From Planctomycetaceae bacterium (GTDB lineage: Bacteria; Planctomycetota; Phycisphaerae; Tepidisphaerales; Tepidisphaeraceae): 64,000 nucleotides of DNA. Position 1 is the stretch's first letter, and each line of letters opens with the position of its first letter. Where the stretch lies: contig JAIYCY010000034.1 of assembly GCA_027487775.1 (NCBI GenBank), forward strand, positions 62,001 to 126,000, in the 5' to 3' direction. Positions 1 to 9,311 of this stretch are shown one piece after another. A program made the translations under genes and the position numbers. The notes beneath the pieces are model-generated. The model was not told the origin of the DNA and did no database searches. It saw only the letters and a list, made by a program, of their open reading frames with translations.

Positions 1-451
1 TGTGGAACGGCACGGCCCCGAGCTCGGTGAAGCCGGTCTCGAAAATCTTCTTGCTGTGCACGAGGTAACGCCGAAAACCCTCAACGTCGTCGTCCCCGCC
101 GATCTTGCGGATTTGGGCTTCCATCTGCTCGATCGTGCCGCCGTAATCAAATGTCGAGCCGTCCGCGAACTGAATGCGGTACCACGGGTAGATGTCGCGG
201 AAGTCGATGTAGTCTTCGCGCTTCTTCCCAAAGAGTTCGAACAGCTCGTCAAACAGAAACTTGGCGGTCACGACGGTCGGGCCCGCATCGTGGACAAAGG
301 TGCCCAGTTCGGTCTGCCGGTGATATTGGTAGCCGCGGCCGCCGAGCTTGTCCTGTTTATCCAGGAGTGTGACGTCGTACCCCTTGGCCCGAAGCCGAAG
401 CGCCGCAGCCATCCCACCAAATCCCGCACCGATCACAATCGCTTGAGTCAT
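1..451 (-). CDS. crtI: Phytoene desaturase (CrtI type), N-terminal part only
   Basis: The reverse strand reads open from an ATG at 451 to the window edge, so about 150 N-terminal residues are visible and the rest lies outside. The protein opens with a Rossmann FAD-binding motif (VIGAGFGGMAAALRLRAKG), followed by DKLGGRGY and then HDAGPTVVT near residue 55, the layout of CrtI-type desaturases, which oxidise phytoene step by step to neurosporene or lycopene in the carotenoid pathway. Family assignment is firm; which desaturation product it makes, or whether it is a related carotenoid oxidoreductase (CrtD, CrtN), cannot be told from the N-terminus. It lies 79 bp downstream of a lipoprotein gene on the same strand. 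Confidence 0.88.
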   Translation of the reverse strand, partial: MTQAIVIGAGFGGMAAALRLRAKGYDVTLLDKQDKLGGRGYQYHRQTELGTFVHDAGPTVVTAKFLFDELFELFGKKREDYIDFRDIYPWYRIQFADGSTFDYGGTIEQMEAQIRKIGGDDDVEGFRRYLVHSKKIFETGFTELGAVPFH

Positions 452-530
452 ACCGCCGATCATAGGGACCCGCCGGGACTGTCAATCATCCTCCAGACAA
501 AACCCAGCCGATCTGCGATGAATTGAAAGA

Positions 531-1415
531 TCATTCCACCACCCAAGTGACCAGTTGCTTCGACATGCCCCCGATGAGCGCGTCGTTCTGAAGAGGCGCC
601 TTCAGCGTCGTCACATAATTGGGATAGTTCCCCGCCCCCTGGAAAAGCAGCGGCTTCGAGCTGCCATCTGGAAGCACCGCCACTCCGACGATGTCGTAAA
701 TGGCGGGCACGAGATCGTTCAGATCATCGTTCTTCTGAGTCGCATTGGGAGAAACCACCCGTTCGATCGTCACAGGCTTGAGCTCGCGACCATCGATCGA
801 AAGGCTCGTCGGCGTGACGGTAAAGACCAGCTTCGTACCCTCCGGCGGAGCCACCGAAGCCTGCTTCTTATCCGATCGATAGATCGAAAACTGCATGCCG
901 ACGCTCATCCCATACCAGTGCGTATGGTTGTTCACATCGCTTAAGCCGGCCACGCGGGGCGTCGGGCCGGTGACTTTCCACACGAAGTTCTGCTCGATAC
1001 CTTCGCTCGCATCCTGATTCTTGCTCCAATTGTTCCCTACGGGTTCCAGCGCGAAAGTGAACGGAACATTCTGAAAGTGTACTGCGACTTTCGAAGTGGA
1101 AAACGAGTATTGACCCGCCGGGACCTTCTGGCGGAATGTGCCATTCGGCTTGACGACCGGCACGAACGTGACCCTCTCGCCCGCCTCGGTCACCCCTCGA
1201 ATCGTGATGGTGACGTCCTTGATGTCCCCTTGGAGCGGCGCGCCATCCTCCATTGTGACTTTGCCCACCAAGTGATTCGCCTCCACCGCCGGCGCGACGA
1301 CGGATGCCCCTCCCGCGCTCGGCTCGTTCGCAGTCGCAGCCTTGTCGCAGCCTTGCCCGAATGCGAACAGAGCGGCCGCCAGCGCCGACCACAATACCGA
1401 TTCACGAACTGTCAT
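531..1415 (-). CDS. Predicted lipoprotein, function unknown
   Basis: I start this at the ATG at 1415 rather than the TTG at 1442, because a GGAG lies seven bases before it and the N-terminus then becomes a clean lipoprotein signal (MTVRESVLWSALAAALFAFG, then a Cys in FGQGC). The mature part of about 270 residues begins with a low-complexity Ala/Ser/Pro linker and continues into beta-rich sequence that includes a segment resembling carboxypeptidase-regulatory or Ig-like sandwiches (PNGTFRQKVPAGQYSF). I do not recognise the rest. It is probably anchored in a membrane facing the periplasm. The downstream crtI gene is 79 bp away on the same strand, but a functional link is not shown. Confidence 0.75.
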   Translation of the reverse strand: MTVRESVLWSALAAALFAFGQGCDKAATANEPSAGGASVVAPAVEANHLVGKVTMEDGAPLQGDIKDVTITIRGVTEAGERVTFVPVVKPNGTFRQKVPAGQYSFSTSKVAVHFQNVPFTFALEPVGNNWSKNQDASEGIEQNFVWKVTGPTPRVAGLSDVNNHTHWYGMSVGMQFSIYRSDKKQASVAPPEGTKLVFTVTPTSLSIDGRELKPVTIERVVSPNATQKNDDLNDLVPAIYDIVGVAVLPDGSSKPLLFQGAGNYPNYVTTLKAPLQNDALIGGMSKQLVTWVVE

Positions 1416-1619
1416 AGATGAACTCCGTCCGAAGTGCTTCAAACCAGAAAACGAACGGTAACGGGGGACATGCGACCTTACAACACTCCAAACCGGACCT
1501 CGTCGAGCACGAAATCACAACGGCCAGCTCATTCACGGCACCCGCGCCCGTGGAGGAGCTGCGCGCCGAATCTGTTGCCTCCGCGGGTCATTTTCAGATC
1601 TGAATCGATCAAAATCGTG

Positions 1620-1648
1620 TTGACAAACGACACCGATATCCGTACATT
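1620..1648 (+). promoter_or_regulatory. Sigma-70-type promoter for the NTF2-like gene
   Basis: A perfect -35 hexamer TTGACA (1620-1625) is followed after exactly 17 bases by TACATT (1643-1648), a good -10 hexamer. The next gene starts at 1676 with an AGGAG ribosome site, leaving a leader of roughly 20 bases. This is the best consensus promoter I see in the window. Confidence 0.75.
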
Positions 1649-1675
1649 AACCTAACCAATTTTCAGGAGACGCTG

Positions 1676-2032
1676 ATGACTATTGAACAAATCGCAAATC
1701 GCCTGGTCGAACTGTGTCGCAAGGGTGAGTACGAGGCCTGTTATCACGAGCTTTTCGCGCCCGATGCCGAGGCGATCGAAGCGACCGGTGACACCGTGAA
1801 GGGCCTGGAAAACATCGGCAAGAAGGCCGCCCACTGGGCCACCGAGCACGACGTGCACGGCGGGACCGTCTCCGATCCGATCGTCGCCGACCCGTTCTTC
1901 GCCGTCAAAATGACCCTCGATGTCACCCACAAACCCTCCGGACAACGCATCAACATGGGCGAGCTGTGCATGTACACCGTCCGCAACGGAAAAATCACCC
2001 GCGAGCAGTTCTACTACGACTGCGGCCAGTGA
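1676..2032 (+). CDS. SnoaL/NTF2-like small protein
   Basis: This 118-residue protein has the size and pattern of the NTF2-like/SnoaL superfamily: an N-terminal helix (IEQIANRLVELCRKGEYEAC), a motif around FAPDAEAIE, then strands ending in a pattern typical of the last sheet (VRNGKITREQFYYD). Such proteins form small cone-shaped folds that bind or isomerise small molecules; no catalytic residues can be assigned with confidence here. The start is supported by AGGAG six to seven bases upstream and by the consensus promoter at 1620-1648. It stands alone, with convergent neighbours on its right. Confidence 0.82.
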   Translation: MTIEQIANRLVELCRKGEYEACYHELFAPDAEAIEATGDTVKGLENIGKKAAHWATEHDVHGGTVSDPIVADPFFAVKMTLDVTHKPSGQRINMGELCMYTVRNGKITREQFYYDCGQ

Positions 2033-2306
2033 TTCGGACCGATGATCCGGACCACTGCCAAAGCAACGGCCTTGGGCAGGTCGTTCGGCAGCATCGGGCA
2101 CATCAGCCTTCGCGAAGGTGTGCGCGAGCGGGTGAAAAGTGATCGCGGGCGCGCAGAAAGCATCCGCGAGCGCTCAGATATCGAATCTGAATGCGTCCAG
2201 CTCGATGCCAGGCGATCAGCGCCACACGCGATCGGCGAATTCAGTTTGCTCCGCACGAGTTTGATCCGCAGGGAGCGACGCTCAGCGACACTCAAGGGGG
2301 AGCGCT

Positions 2307-3371
2307 TCAGTGTACGCCAAGCTGTTTCATCATCGCCTCGGTCACCGCAGCGGTCGATGCCGATCCGCCAAGGTCCGGCGTGTGATTCTTCGGCTCTTTG
2401 ACCACCTCACCCACCGCATGCTGGATCGCCGCGCCCGCCTCACGCTGACCGAGAAAATCAAGCATCATCGCCACGCTCAAAAACGTCGCGATCGGATTGG
2501 CCTTGCCTTGCCCGGCGATGTCCGGGGCGCTGCCGTGCACGGGCTCAAACATGCTCGCGTACTTCCGCGTCGGGTTCAGATTCCCACTCGCCGCCATCCC
2601 CATTCCGCCCTGAATCGCAGCACCCAGATCCGTGATGATGTCCCCAAACATGTTCGTCGTCACAATCACATCATAACTCGCCGGCCGATTCACCATGTAC
2701 ATCGTGCACGCGTCCACATGGTGATACTCAGTCACGATCTGCGGATACTCGCCCTTCACCTCTTCAAACACACGCATCCAAAGATTGTGCGCAAACCGCA
2801 ACACGTTCGTCTTGGCCACCAGCGTCACCTTCTTTCGGCCGAACTGCACCGCATACTCAAAGGCATACCGCACCGCCCGCTCCACGCCGTGCCGCGTGCA
2901 AACCTCGATCTGATTCGCCACCTCGTGCGGCGTACCCTTATACAAAAATCCGCCCTGCTGACAGTACAAACCTTCCGTGTTCTCGCGAACGATCACCATG
3001 TCAAACGCACCCGCACGAATCGGACTCGGCACGCCCGGCAGCAATCGCGTGGGCCTGAGATTGATGTACTGATCAAACTCAAATCGCATCTTCAGCAATA
3101 TGTCCGTCTCGATCAGACCCTGCGGGATCAAGGCATTGCCTCGAGGGTCCGCGCCCACCGCCCCGAACAAGATCGCGTCCGCCTTCCCAAGCTCCCGCAA
3201 CACGCCGTCTGGAAGCGTCTCATTGGTTTGCAAGTAATGCTCGGCTCCATGCGGGTAATGCTGCGTCTGGTACGAAAACCCGAAACGCTTCGACACCCCC
3301 GAGAGCAACTTCATTCCCTCGGCGACGACTTCCTTACCCACAAAATCACCCGGCATCACTGCGATATTCAT
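2307..3371 (-). CDS. leuB: Isocitrate/isopropylmalate dehydrogenase family protein (probable LeuB)
   Basis: The 354-residue protein belongs to the NAD-dependent beta-decarboxylating dehydrogenases. Starting at the ATG at 3371 gives the expected beginning ([15 protein letters not shown]), though the usual PGDGIG is changed to PGDFVG. The substrate loop reads RENTEGLY near residue 135, and the C-terminal part holds the metal and cofactor segments ([33 protein letters not shown]). 3-isopropylmalate dehydrogenase (leucine synthesis) is the likeliest role, but RENTEGLY rather than RELTGGIY also occurs in homoisocitrate and tartrate dehydrogenase relatives, so the substrate is not certain. It sits 58 bp downstream of ygfZ, same strand. 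Confidence 0.85.
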   Translation of the reverse strand: MNIAVMPGDFVGKEVVAEGMKLLSGVSKRFGFSYQTQHYPHGAEHYLQTNETLPDGVLRELGKADAILFGAVGADPRGNALIPQGLIETDILLKMRFEFDQYINLRPTRLLPGVPSPIRAGAFDMVIVRENTEGLYCQQGGFLYKGTPHEVANQIEVCTRHGVERAVRYAFEYAVQFGRKKVTLVAKTNVLRFAHNLWMRVFEEVKGEYPQIVTEYHHVDACTMYMVNRPASYDVIVTTNMFGDIITDLGAAIQGGMGMAASGNLNPTRKYASMFEPVHGSAPDIAGQGKANPIATFLSVAMMLDFLGQREAGAAIQHAVGEVVKEPKNHTPDLGGSASTAAVTEAMMKQLGVH

Positions 3372-3429
3372 GCCCAAAGTCTTAGACCAAACTTCGACCA
3401 TCGTCAAAGCCACGGTCGCCGTCTCATGT

Positions 3430-4749
3430 CTACATCGAATCCAGTTCCACCACTTCCGCATCACGCATCGCCCCTTCGGCAGGTACACGCAGCAATCGAC
3501 CCGTCTCAAAGTGCGGCTTCTTCACCAACCCAATCCCGATCGACGCATTTCCACGCACCGGAGAAATCGTGCTGCTCGTCAAGATCCCGATCGCCAGCCC
3601 GCTCGCATCTTCGATCGTTGCCCCCGCGATCGGAAGCGAATCATCCTTCATCCGCAAGCCCACCAATCGCCTCGCCAACTGCCCCCGCGCGTGCATCCGC
3701 GCAACCACCTCCTGACCCAGATAACAGCCCTTCGTAAAATCAACATGCGAATCCAACAGCCCCGTCTCAGCCGGCAGCAATGTCGCGCCCTGCGCCGAAC
3801 CCACCACCGCCTGCGGCGATCCGGACTCTTCTTCACCCCCATCCATCTCAATCTGCTTCCGTCGACCCGGCATCGACGGATCCGCCAACTCGTAATCAAT
3901 CCCCGCCAGCGGAATCCCCGCCTCGATCCGCCTCGCGTTGTACGCCGCCCATCCGATCCCACGCAGCCGACGCTTCGCCGGCTGCCTCTCATCAGGTCCG
4001 CCGAATTGTTCCATCAATCTCTCCCACATCCGCAAACTCGCAGCCTCCTCCACCCACAACCTAAATCCCAACCCATCCCGCACGATCACCACACGATCTC
4101 CCAACAGATTCGCCTCCACTCCGTTCACTCCCACACGCGTCTGCTGCTCAGCGCCAATCGTCTTGGTTTGATCCGTTCGTTTGCCGCGCTCCCACGCGGG
4201 AATCATCGCGTCCGCTTCCACGCCGCACGCATCCCGCAACAACCCGCCCGCCGCGCTTCCGAACATGCCCAGCACGTCCGTCTTCATCACCTCGATCTTT
4301 GCCCGCTCGCTGAATCGATACCGCTCGAGCAGACTCGCCAACATCGACAGCTTGCGTCGATCCGTCTCGATCCACAATGACTCGCCCGCCTCGAATACCA
4401 GCATCTCGAGCGCGACACGCCCCTTAAGATTCAGCAAAAAAGCCGGCCTCGCCTCGCCCGCTCGCATCCCTGCCTTCTCCTTCACATCAAACGTCTTCTG
4501 CGATATCAGATTCCCCAAAAAACTGTGTCGGTCCGCTCCCTGAATCCGAACACACCCGCGATGCGACATGTCAAACAAACCGCATCCGCGATGCGTCGCC
4601 GCATACTCCGCCTGCGGCTCGCCAAAGGTTTCGATCAAGCCGATCCCACCAAAATCACAAACATCCACGCCTTCTGATTCCTTCATCTTCGCAAAAATCG
4701 CGCTCGTATAGCCCGCGTCCACTCCGCTCGATAGGTTCGATTCCGACAT
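3430..4749 (-). CDS. ygfZ: YgfZ/GcvT-like folate-binding protein
   Basis: YgfZ-family proteins bind tetrahydrofolate and help build or repair iron-sulfur clusters. The family signature KGCYLGQEVVARMHARG is present in the C-terminal half, preceded by the GcvT-like N-terminal domain (GLFDMSHRGCVRIQGADR). I choose the ATG at 4749 (MSESNLSSG), giving 439 residues; starts further upstream would run into the divergent glycerate kinase gene at 4775. Only 25 bp separate the two start codons, so their promoters must overlap or lie inside the opposite genes. The window contains iron-sulfur users (IspG, SdhB), but these are far away. Confidence 0.88.
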   Translation of the reverse strand: MSESNLSSGVDAGYTSAIFAKMKESEGVDVCDFGGIGLIETFGEPQAEYAATHRGCGLFDMSHRGCVRIQGADRHSFLGNLISQKTFDVKEKAGMRAGEARPAFLLNLKGRVALEMLVFEAGESLWIETDRRKLSMLASLLERYRFSERAKIEVMKTDVLGMFGSAAGGLLRDACGVEADAMIPAWERGKRTDQTKTIGAEQQTRVGVNGVEANLLGDRVVIVRDGLGFRLWVEEAASLRMWERLMEQFGGPDERQPAKRRLRGIGWAAYNARRIEAGIPLAGIDYELADPSMPGRRKQIEMDGGEEESGSPQAVVGSAQGATLLPAETGLLDSHVDFTKGCYLGQEVVARMHARGQLARRLVGLRMKDDSLPIAGATIEDASGLAIGILTSSTISPVRGNASIGIGLVKKPHFETGRLLRVPAEGAMRDAEVVELDSM

Positions 4750-4774
4750 GCTGCTACTGTAGCAACCCAACGCC

Positions 4775-5923
4775 ATGCGTGTCCTCATCGCCCCCGACAA
4801 GTTCAAGGATTGCCTCCCCGCCCACGCCGTCGCTCACGCAATCGCCATCGGCCTCCGCGCGTGCCACTCGTTAACGCACCACAACATCGACCACGAACTC
4901 GATCTAGACCTCTGCCCCATGACCGACGGCGGTGACGGATTCCTCGACGCGATCTCCACCGCACTCGATACCACCACCACGCCCGCGCAAATCATCACCG
5001 CACGCGTCGCCGGCCCGCTCGCTGAAATGACCGTCGACGCCAGCTTCGCAGTCGCAGGCGATCTCGCCGTCATCGAAATGGCCCGCGCCTCAGGTCTCGC
5101 ACTTCTCAATCCCGCCGACCGCCATCCCTTCTACACCACCACCTTCGGCACCGGCCAACTCATGCGCCACGCCGTCCAACGCGGCTGCCGTCGAATACTC
5201 CTCGGCATCGGCGGAAGCGCCACCCATGACGCCGGCGTCGGTTGCCTCCAAGCCTGCGGCGCACACATCATCCTCCGCTCAGGCGAGTACGCGCGCGACT
5301 CCGAACCGCTACGCGCAATCGATCTAACCGACATCCTCCTCGTCAAATCCCATCGCGGCAGTCCGCTCGACGGCATCGATATCACCATCGCCTCCGACGT
5401 CACCCATCCGCTCTACGGCCCCAATGGCGCTGCACACACCTTCGCTCGCCAAAAGGGGGCTTCCGACCATGACATCGTCCAACTCGATCATTGGACACGC
5501 GAACTCGCTACCCGACTCAACTGGGATAACTTCGCCCGCATGCCAGGCTCCGGCGCGGCCGGCGGACTCGGCTTCGGACTCCGCGCCTGCCTAAACGCCA
5601 AACTCCAGTCCGGCTTCGAAATCACCTCAAGCATCGTCGATCTCGATCGTCGCATCGCACGCGCCGATCTCATCATCACCGGCGAAGGATTGCTCGATGA
5701 CAGCAGCTTCCAAGGCAAAGTCGTCGGCGAAATCGCCCGACGGGCTCATGAACTCGGCAAACGATGCATCGCCTTCGTCGGAGCAATCACCACATCATCG
5801 ACGGCTCTGCCGAGTTATCTCGAAGTGACCGAGCTGAGATCACTCGACGATCATCCCGAAGATTCGATCCGACGCGCCGAAGCACTTCTTCGCAAAGCCG
5901 CCGAGCGAATCAGTTTCGCCTGA
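4775..5923 (+). CDS. glxK: Glycerate kinase (GlxK/GarK family)
   Basis: The 382-residue protein starts with the family's hallmark [14 protein letters not shown], followed by [14 protein letters not shown] and the glycine-rich [19 protein letters not shown] around residue 150. The C-terminal half carries [16 protein letters not shown] and [15 protein letters not shown]. Enzymes of this family phosphorylate D-glycerate (usually to 2-phosphoglycerate), feeding glyoxylate-derived carbon into glycolysis. Length is normal. Its last 14 bases overlap the 3' end of convergent clpB. Confidence 0.93.
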   Translation: MRVLIAPDKFKDCLPAHAVAHAIAIGLRACHSLTHHNIDHELDLDLCPMTDGGDGFLDAISTALDTTTTPAQIITARVAGPLAEMTVDASFAVAGDLAVIEMARASGLALLNPADRHPFYTTTFGTGQLMRHAVQRGCRRILLGIGGSATHDAGVGCLQACGAHIILRSGEYARDSEPLRAIDLTDILLVKSHRGSPLDGIDITIASDVTHPLYGPNGAAHTFARQKGASDHDIVQLDHWTRELATRLNWDNFARMPGSGAAGGLGFGLRACLNAKLQSGFEITSSIVDLDRRIARADLIITGEGLLDDSSFQGKVVGEIARRAHELGKRCIAFVGAITTSSTALPSYLEVTELRSLDDHPEDSIRRAEALLRKAAERISFA

Positions 5924-8537
5924 AAGCAAAATCGTTCCGCACCGGATCAATGTCGATGGTGATCGTATCACCTTCGTTGTACTCACCCGATAGCAGCGAA
6001 CGCGCGAGCGGATTCTCCAGCCGCTGCTGAATCACACGCTTCAGCGGCCTCGCTCCGAACTGCTCGTCATAGCCCTCATCGCCCAACAACTTCTTCGCGT
6101 CCTCTGTCAGCCTCAACTTGAGACCACGCGCCGCCAATCGATCCGCGAGGCTCTTCGTCTGAATCTCCACGATCCGCCCGAGCTGGTCTCGACCCAGCGG
6201 GTGAAAGACGATCGTCTCGTCAATGCGGTTCAGGAATTCGGGCCTGAAAGCCTGCTTCAATACGTCACGCACGGTCGCTTCGATCTCCCAGTCTTCGCTC
6301 CCCTTGCCACGAAGTTCCATGATCTGCGTGCTGGCAAGGTTGCTGGTCATCACGATGAGTGTGTTCTTAAAGTCGACTGTTCGACCCTGCCCGTCCGTCA
6401 GTCTCCCGTCATCCAGCACCTGCAACAGAACGTTAAACACGTCGCGATGCGCCTTCTCGATCTCATCGAAAAGCACCACCGAATACGGCTTTCGACGCAC
6501 GGTTTCTGTGAGCCTTCCTCCCTCTTCATAGCCGACATAGCCAGGCGGAGCTCCGATCAGGCGGGCCACCGAGTGCTGCTCCATGAACTCGCTCATGTCG
6601 ATCCGCACGATCGCCTGCTCATCATCAAACAGAAACTGTGCGAGTGCTTTACACAGCTCGGTCTTGCCCACGCCGGTCGGACCCAAAAACAGGAACGAAC
6701 CGATCGGCCGATTCGGATCACCAAGGCCAGCGCGGCTGCGACGCACCGCATCGCTCACCGCGCGGATCGCCTGATCCTGCCCGACCACGCGGTCGTGCAA
6801 TCGATCCTCCATCTTCAGCAATTTCGCCTTCTCACCTTCGAGCATCCGACTCACCGGGATGTGCGTCCATCGACTCACCACCTCGGCGATCTCATCGGCA
6901 TCCACCTCGGACTTCAGCAATCTACGCTCCGAAGCGATCTGGCTCGGCGGGGACGACTCGGCGCGCTCGATCAAGCTCTTGAGTTCGTCCAGCCGCTTCT
7001 TCTGCTCGATCGCACTGCGATAGTCACTCTCCGCCAGCACACGCCCCTCTCGCTGCGCTGCCAAAATACGCTTCTCCGCACGCTCATACTCATCCTTCAA
7101 ACGCGAAAACTCCGCGCGATTCTTTGACACGTCGCCAATACCCGATCGCTCGAGCTCCCACTGACGATTCAGTTCCTGCAACTTGCCCGACAGTGTCTGC
7201 AGCTCGGCATGAATCACATCACGACGCTTCTGCGTCTCCGGATCAGTCTCCTTTTCAAGCTGACGCGCCTCGAGTTCCAGCCGCGTTCGTCGACGCTCGA
7301 GCTGATCGATCTCCTCAGGACGCGACTGATTCTCCAATGCCAATCGCGAAGCCGCTTCGTCAATCAAATCGATCGCCTTGTCAGGAAGAAATCGATCCTG
7401 AATGTAACGCGCCGACAACTGCGCGGCCGCCACGATCGCGCTGTCGGTGATGCTCACCCCGTGATGCGTCTCGTATCGCTCCTTAAGCCCACGAAGGATC
7501 GCTATCGTGTCCTCTACCGTCGGCTCGCCCACCAGCACCGGCTGAAATCGACGCTCAAGCGCGGCGTCCTTCTCGATGTGCTGCCGATACTCATCCAGCG
7601 TCGTCGCGCCGATGCATCGAAGCTCGCCCCGAGCAAGCGCCGGCTTCAATAAATTGCCCGCGTCCGGCGAACCTTCGGTCTTGCCCGCGCCGACAATCGT
7701 GTGCAATTCATCAATGAACAGAATCACCCGGCCTTCCGCGTCCTGAACCTCCTTGATCACCGCCTTGAGACGATCCTCAAACTCGCCTCTGAACTTCGCA
7801 CCTGCGATCAACGCACCCATGTCCAGCGCGATCAGCCTCTTCCCACGCAGCGCCTCCGGTACGTCGCCGTCCTTGATCCGACGCGCGAGTCCTTCAACGA
7901 TCGCCGTCTTGCCCACGCCAGGCTCGCCTATCAACACCGGATTGTTCTTCGTCCGACGCGAAAGCACCTGCATCGTTCGACGAATCTCCTCGTCGCGCCC
8001 AATCACCGGATCGATCTTGCCCGCCTCCGCAAGAGCTACCAAATCCTTTCCATACTTCTCCAACGCCTGATACTTGTCCTCAGGATGCGCATCAGTCACT
8101 CGCTGATTTCCGCGCACCTCCTTGAGCACGCCCAGCAAGCGGTCCGGTGTTACGCGAGCATCACGCAGCAGCTTCGTGTGCCCGTTTTCGATCGTCGCCA
8201 ATGCCAGCAACAAATGCTCCGTGCTGATGAACTCATCCTTGAGTCGATCCGCCTGCTTCTCCCCTTCGGCAAAGACGTCCAGCAATGCGCGATCGGCAGA
8301 CAGCTGCGAGCCCGGAGATCGCGGCAGTCGATCGAGCGACTGATTCGCCTGCGTCAAAATCTGATCACGCGATAACCCGAGCCGCACCAATAACGCATCG
8401 ATCGTCGATTGATCAGGCTGCAACAATCCCGCCAGCAGATGCAGCGGCGTGATCTGCACATGATCGCGCGACCTCGCCGCCTCCTGCGCAAAGGCGATCG
8501 ATTCCTGGGACTTCTGGGTGTACTTGTCGATTCGCAT
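5910..8537 (-). CDS. clpB: ATP-dependent disaggregase ClpB
   Basis: The protein of 875 residues has the full ClpB plan: N-terminal Clp repeat domain ([20 protein letters not shown]), first AAA+ module with Walker [18 protein letters not shown], long coiled-coil middle domain, second AAA+ module with [16 protein letters not shown] and sensor [11 protein letters not shown], and the C-terminal D2-small domain. It threads aggregated proteins with help from DnaK. The ATG at 8537 is supported by GGAGG eight bases upstream and by the conserved [10 protein letters not shown] start; a longer frame to 8642 is not needed. The ribosome site is buried in a hairpin (8545-8585), annotated separately. The 3' end overlaps glxK by 14 bases. 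Confidence 0.97.
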   Translation of the reverse strand: MRIDKYTQKSQESIAFAQEAARSRDHVQITPLHLLAGLLQPDQSTIDALLVRLGLSRDQILTQANQSLDRLPRSPGSQLSADRALLDVFAEGEKQADRLKDEFISTEHLLLALATIENGHTKLLRDARVTPDRLLGVLKEVRGNQRVTDAHPEDKYQALEKYGKDLVALAEAGKIDPVIGRDEEIRRTMQVLSRRTKNNPVLIGEPGVGKTAIVEGLARRIKDGDVPEALRGKRLIALDMGALIAGAKFRGEFEDRLKAVIKEVQDAEGRVILFIDELHTIVGAGKTEGSPDAGNLLKPALARGELRCIGATTLDEYRQHIEKDAALERRFQPVLVGEPTVEDTIAILRGLKERYETHHGVSITDSAIVAAAQLSARYIQDRFLPDKAIDLIDEAASRLALENQSRPEEIDQLERRRTRLELEARQLEKETDPETQKRRDVIHAELQTLSGKLQELNRQWELERSGIGDVSKNRAEFSRLKDEYERAEKRILAAQREGRVLAESDYRSAIEQKKRLDELKSLIERAESSPPSQIASERRLLKSEVDADEIAEVVSRWTHIPVSRMLEGEKAKLLKMEDRLHDRVVGQDQAIRAVSDAVRRSRAGLGDPNRPIGSFLFLGPTGVGKTELCKALAQFLFDDEQAIVRIDMSEFMEQHSVARLIGAPPGYVGYEEGGRLTETVRRKPYSVVLFDEIEKAHRDVFNVLLQVLDDGRLTDGQGRTVDFKNTLIVMTSNLASTQIMELRGKGSEDWEIEATVRDVLKQAFRPEFLNRIDETIVFHPLGRDQLGRIVEIQTKSLADRLAARGLKLRLTEDAKKLLGDEGYDEQFGARPLKRVIQQRLENPLARSLLSGEYNEGDTITIDIDPVRNDFAFRRN

Positions 8538-8544
8538 ATCCGAA

Positions 8545-8585
8545 ACCTCCAGGGCCGCGCACCGAGAGGAACGGGCCCTGGAAGT
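8545..8585 (-). promoter_or_regulatory. Hairpin sequestering the clpB ribosome-binding site
   Basis: In the clpB messenger, the 12-base segment complementary to 8574-8585 (ACUUCCAGGGCC) can pair along its full length with the segment complementary to 8545-8556 (GGCCCUGGAGGU), with one G-U wobble and a 17-base loop. The 3' arm contains the whole GGAGG that precedes the ATG by eight bases, so folding would block initiation. What is seen is the complementarity; that it acts as a heat-opened switch is inference, supported by the downstream gene being a heat-shock chaperone. The stem is GC-rich and could instead be a protein operator on DNA. Confidence 0.55.
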
Positions 8586-8704
8586 AGATAAACAAAGCCC
8601 GCGCCAATTCGAAATCAGGGATTCCAAGCGATAAATCGACACATTCTGGGGAGCGACCGATCATGCCGCTGCCAATCCGACAGTCAGACCGCATCCGGCC
8701 TGCG

Positions 8705-9274
8705 TCATCTTGAACGAATCGCCGACAACGCGATCGCCAGAGCGTCGGCGACGTCGTGAGGCGTGGGTAGAGTCGGCAGATTGAACTGCAATTGGATCGC
8801 CCGCTGCATCTGAGATTTCGACGCATGCCCGTGCCCGGTCGTCGATTGCTTCACCCGATTCGCACTCAACTCAACAATTCGCGACCCACGACGCTGCGCC
8901 GACAACAATATCACTCCGCGCGCGTGACCCATCAGAATCGCAGTCCGAGGATGCTTGTAATGCGCGTAGAGCTGCTCGACCGCCACGACATCCGGGCGAT
9001 GCTCGTCCAAGAGCGATGTCAATTCGCTTTCCAGCTCAACCAGTCGGTGCGCAATCGACAGCTTCGGCGTCAATCGAATCACGCCCGCATCGACGATCCG
9101 GCAGTCACGTCCCAGCGGATCGAGCGATTCGATCACGCCGTAACCTGTCGTGATCAGGCCCGGATCAATGCCAAGAACGCGTTCAACCCTCGTCGCCCTC
9201 ACGCGCGAATCAGATCCGACGATCGATCGCTGCGCCGGACGTGCTGACTTCGATTTGGTTGGGGCGATCTTCAC
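8705..9274 (-). CDS. ruvC: Holliday junction resolvase RuvC
   Basis: RuvC cuts Holliday junctions during recombination together with RuvAB. The acidic catalytic residues are visible in the usual places: LGIDPGLITTGYG near the N-terminus, VAVEQLYAHYKHPRTA in the middle and TPHDVADALAIAL near the C-terminus. The core family length (about 160-175 residues) is matched. There is no ATG at a sensible place: the open frame reaches far upstream into manA, so I give the GTG at 9274; the GTG at 9202, closer to LGIDPG, is equally possible. No ruvA or ruvB neighbours are present. Confidence 0.87.
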   Translation of the reverse strand: MKIAPTKSKSARPAQRSIVGSDSRVRATRVERVLGIDPGLITTGYGVIESLDPLGRDCRIVDAGVIRLTPKLSIAHRLVELESELTSLLDEHRPDVVAVEQLYAHYKHPRTAILMGHARGVILLSAQRRGSRIVELSANRVKQSTTGHGHASKSQMQRAIQLQFNLPTLPTPHDVADALAIALSAIRSR

Positions 9275-9311
9275 GATGTCAGGGTTACAGACGGTTGTGC
9301 GTCGAAGGCGA

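Noticed and set aside
2310-3737. 475-codon open frame on the plus strand, opposite the LeuB-like gene
   Set aside because: It is rich in Arg/His/Pro and is the shadow of a GC-biased gene on the other strand; no family pattern or ribosome site.
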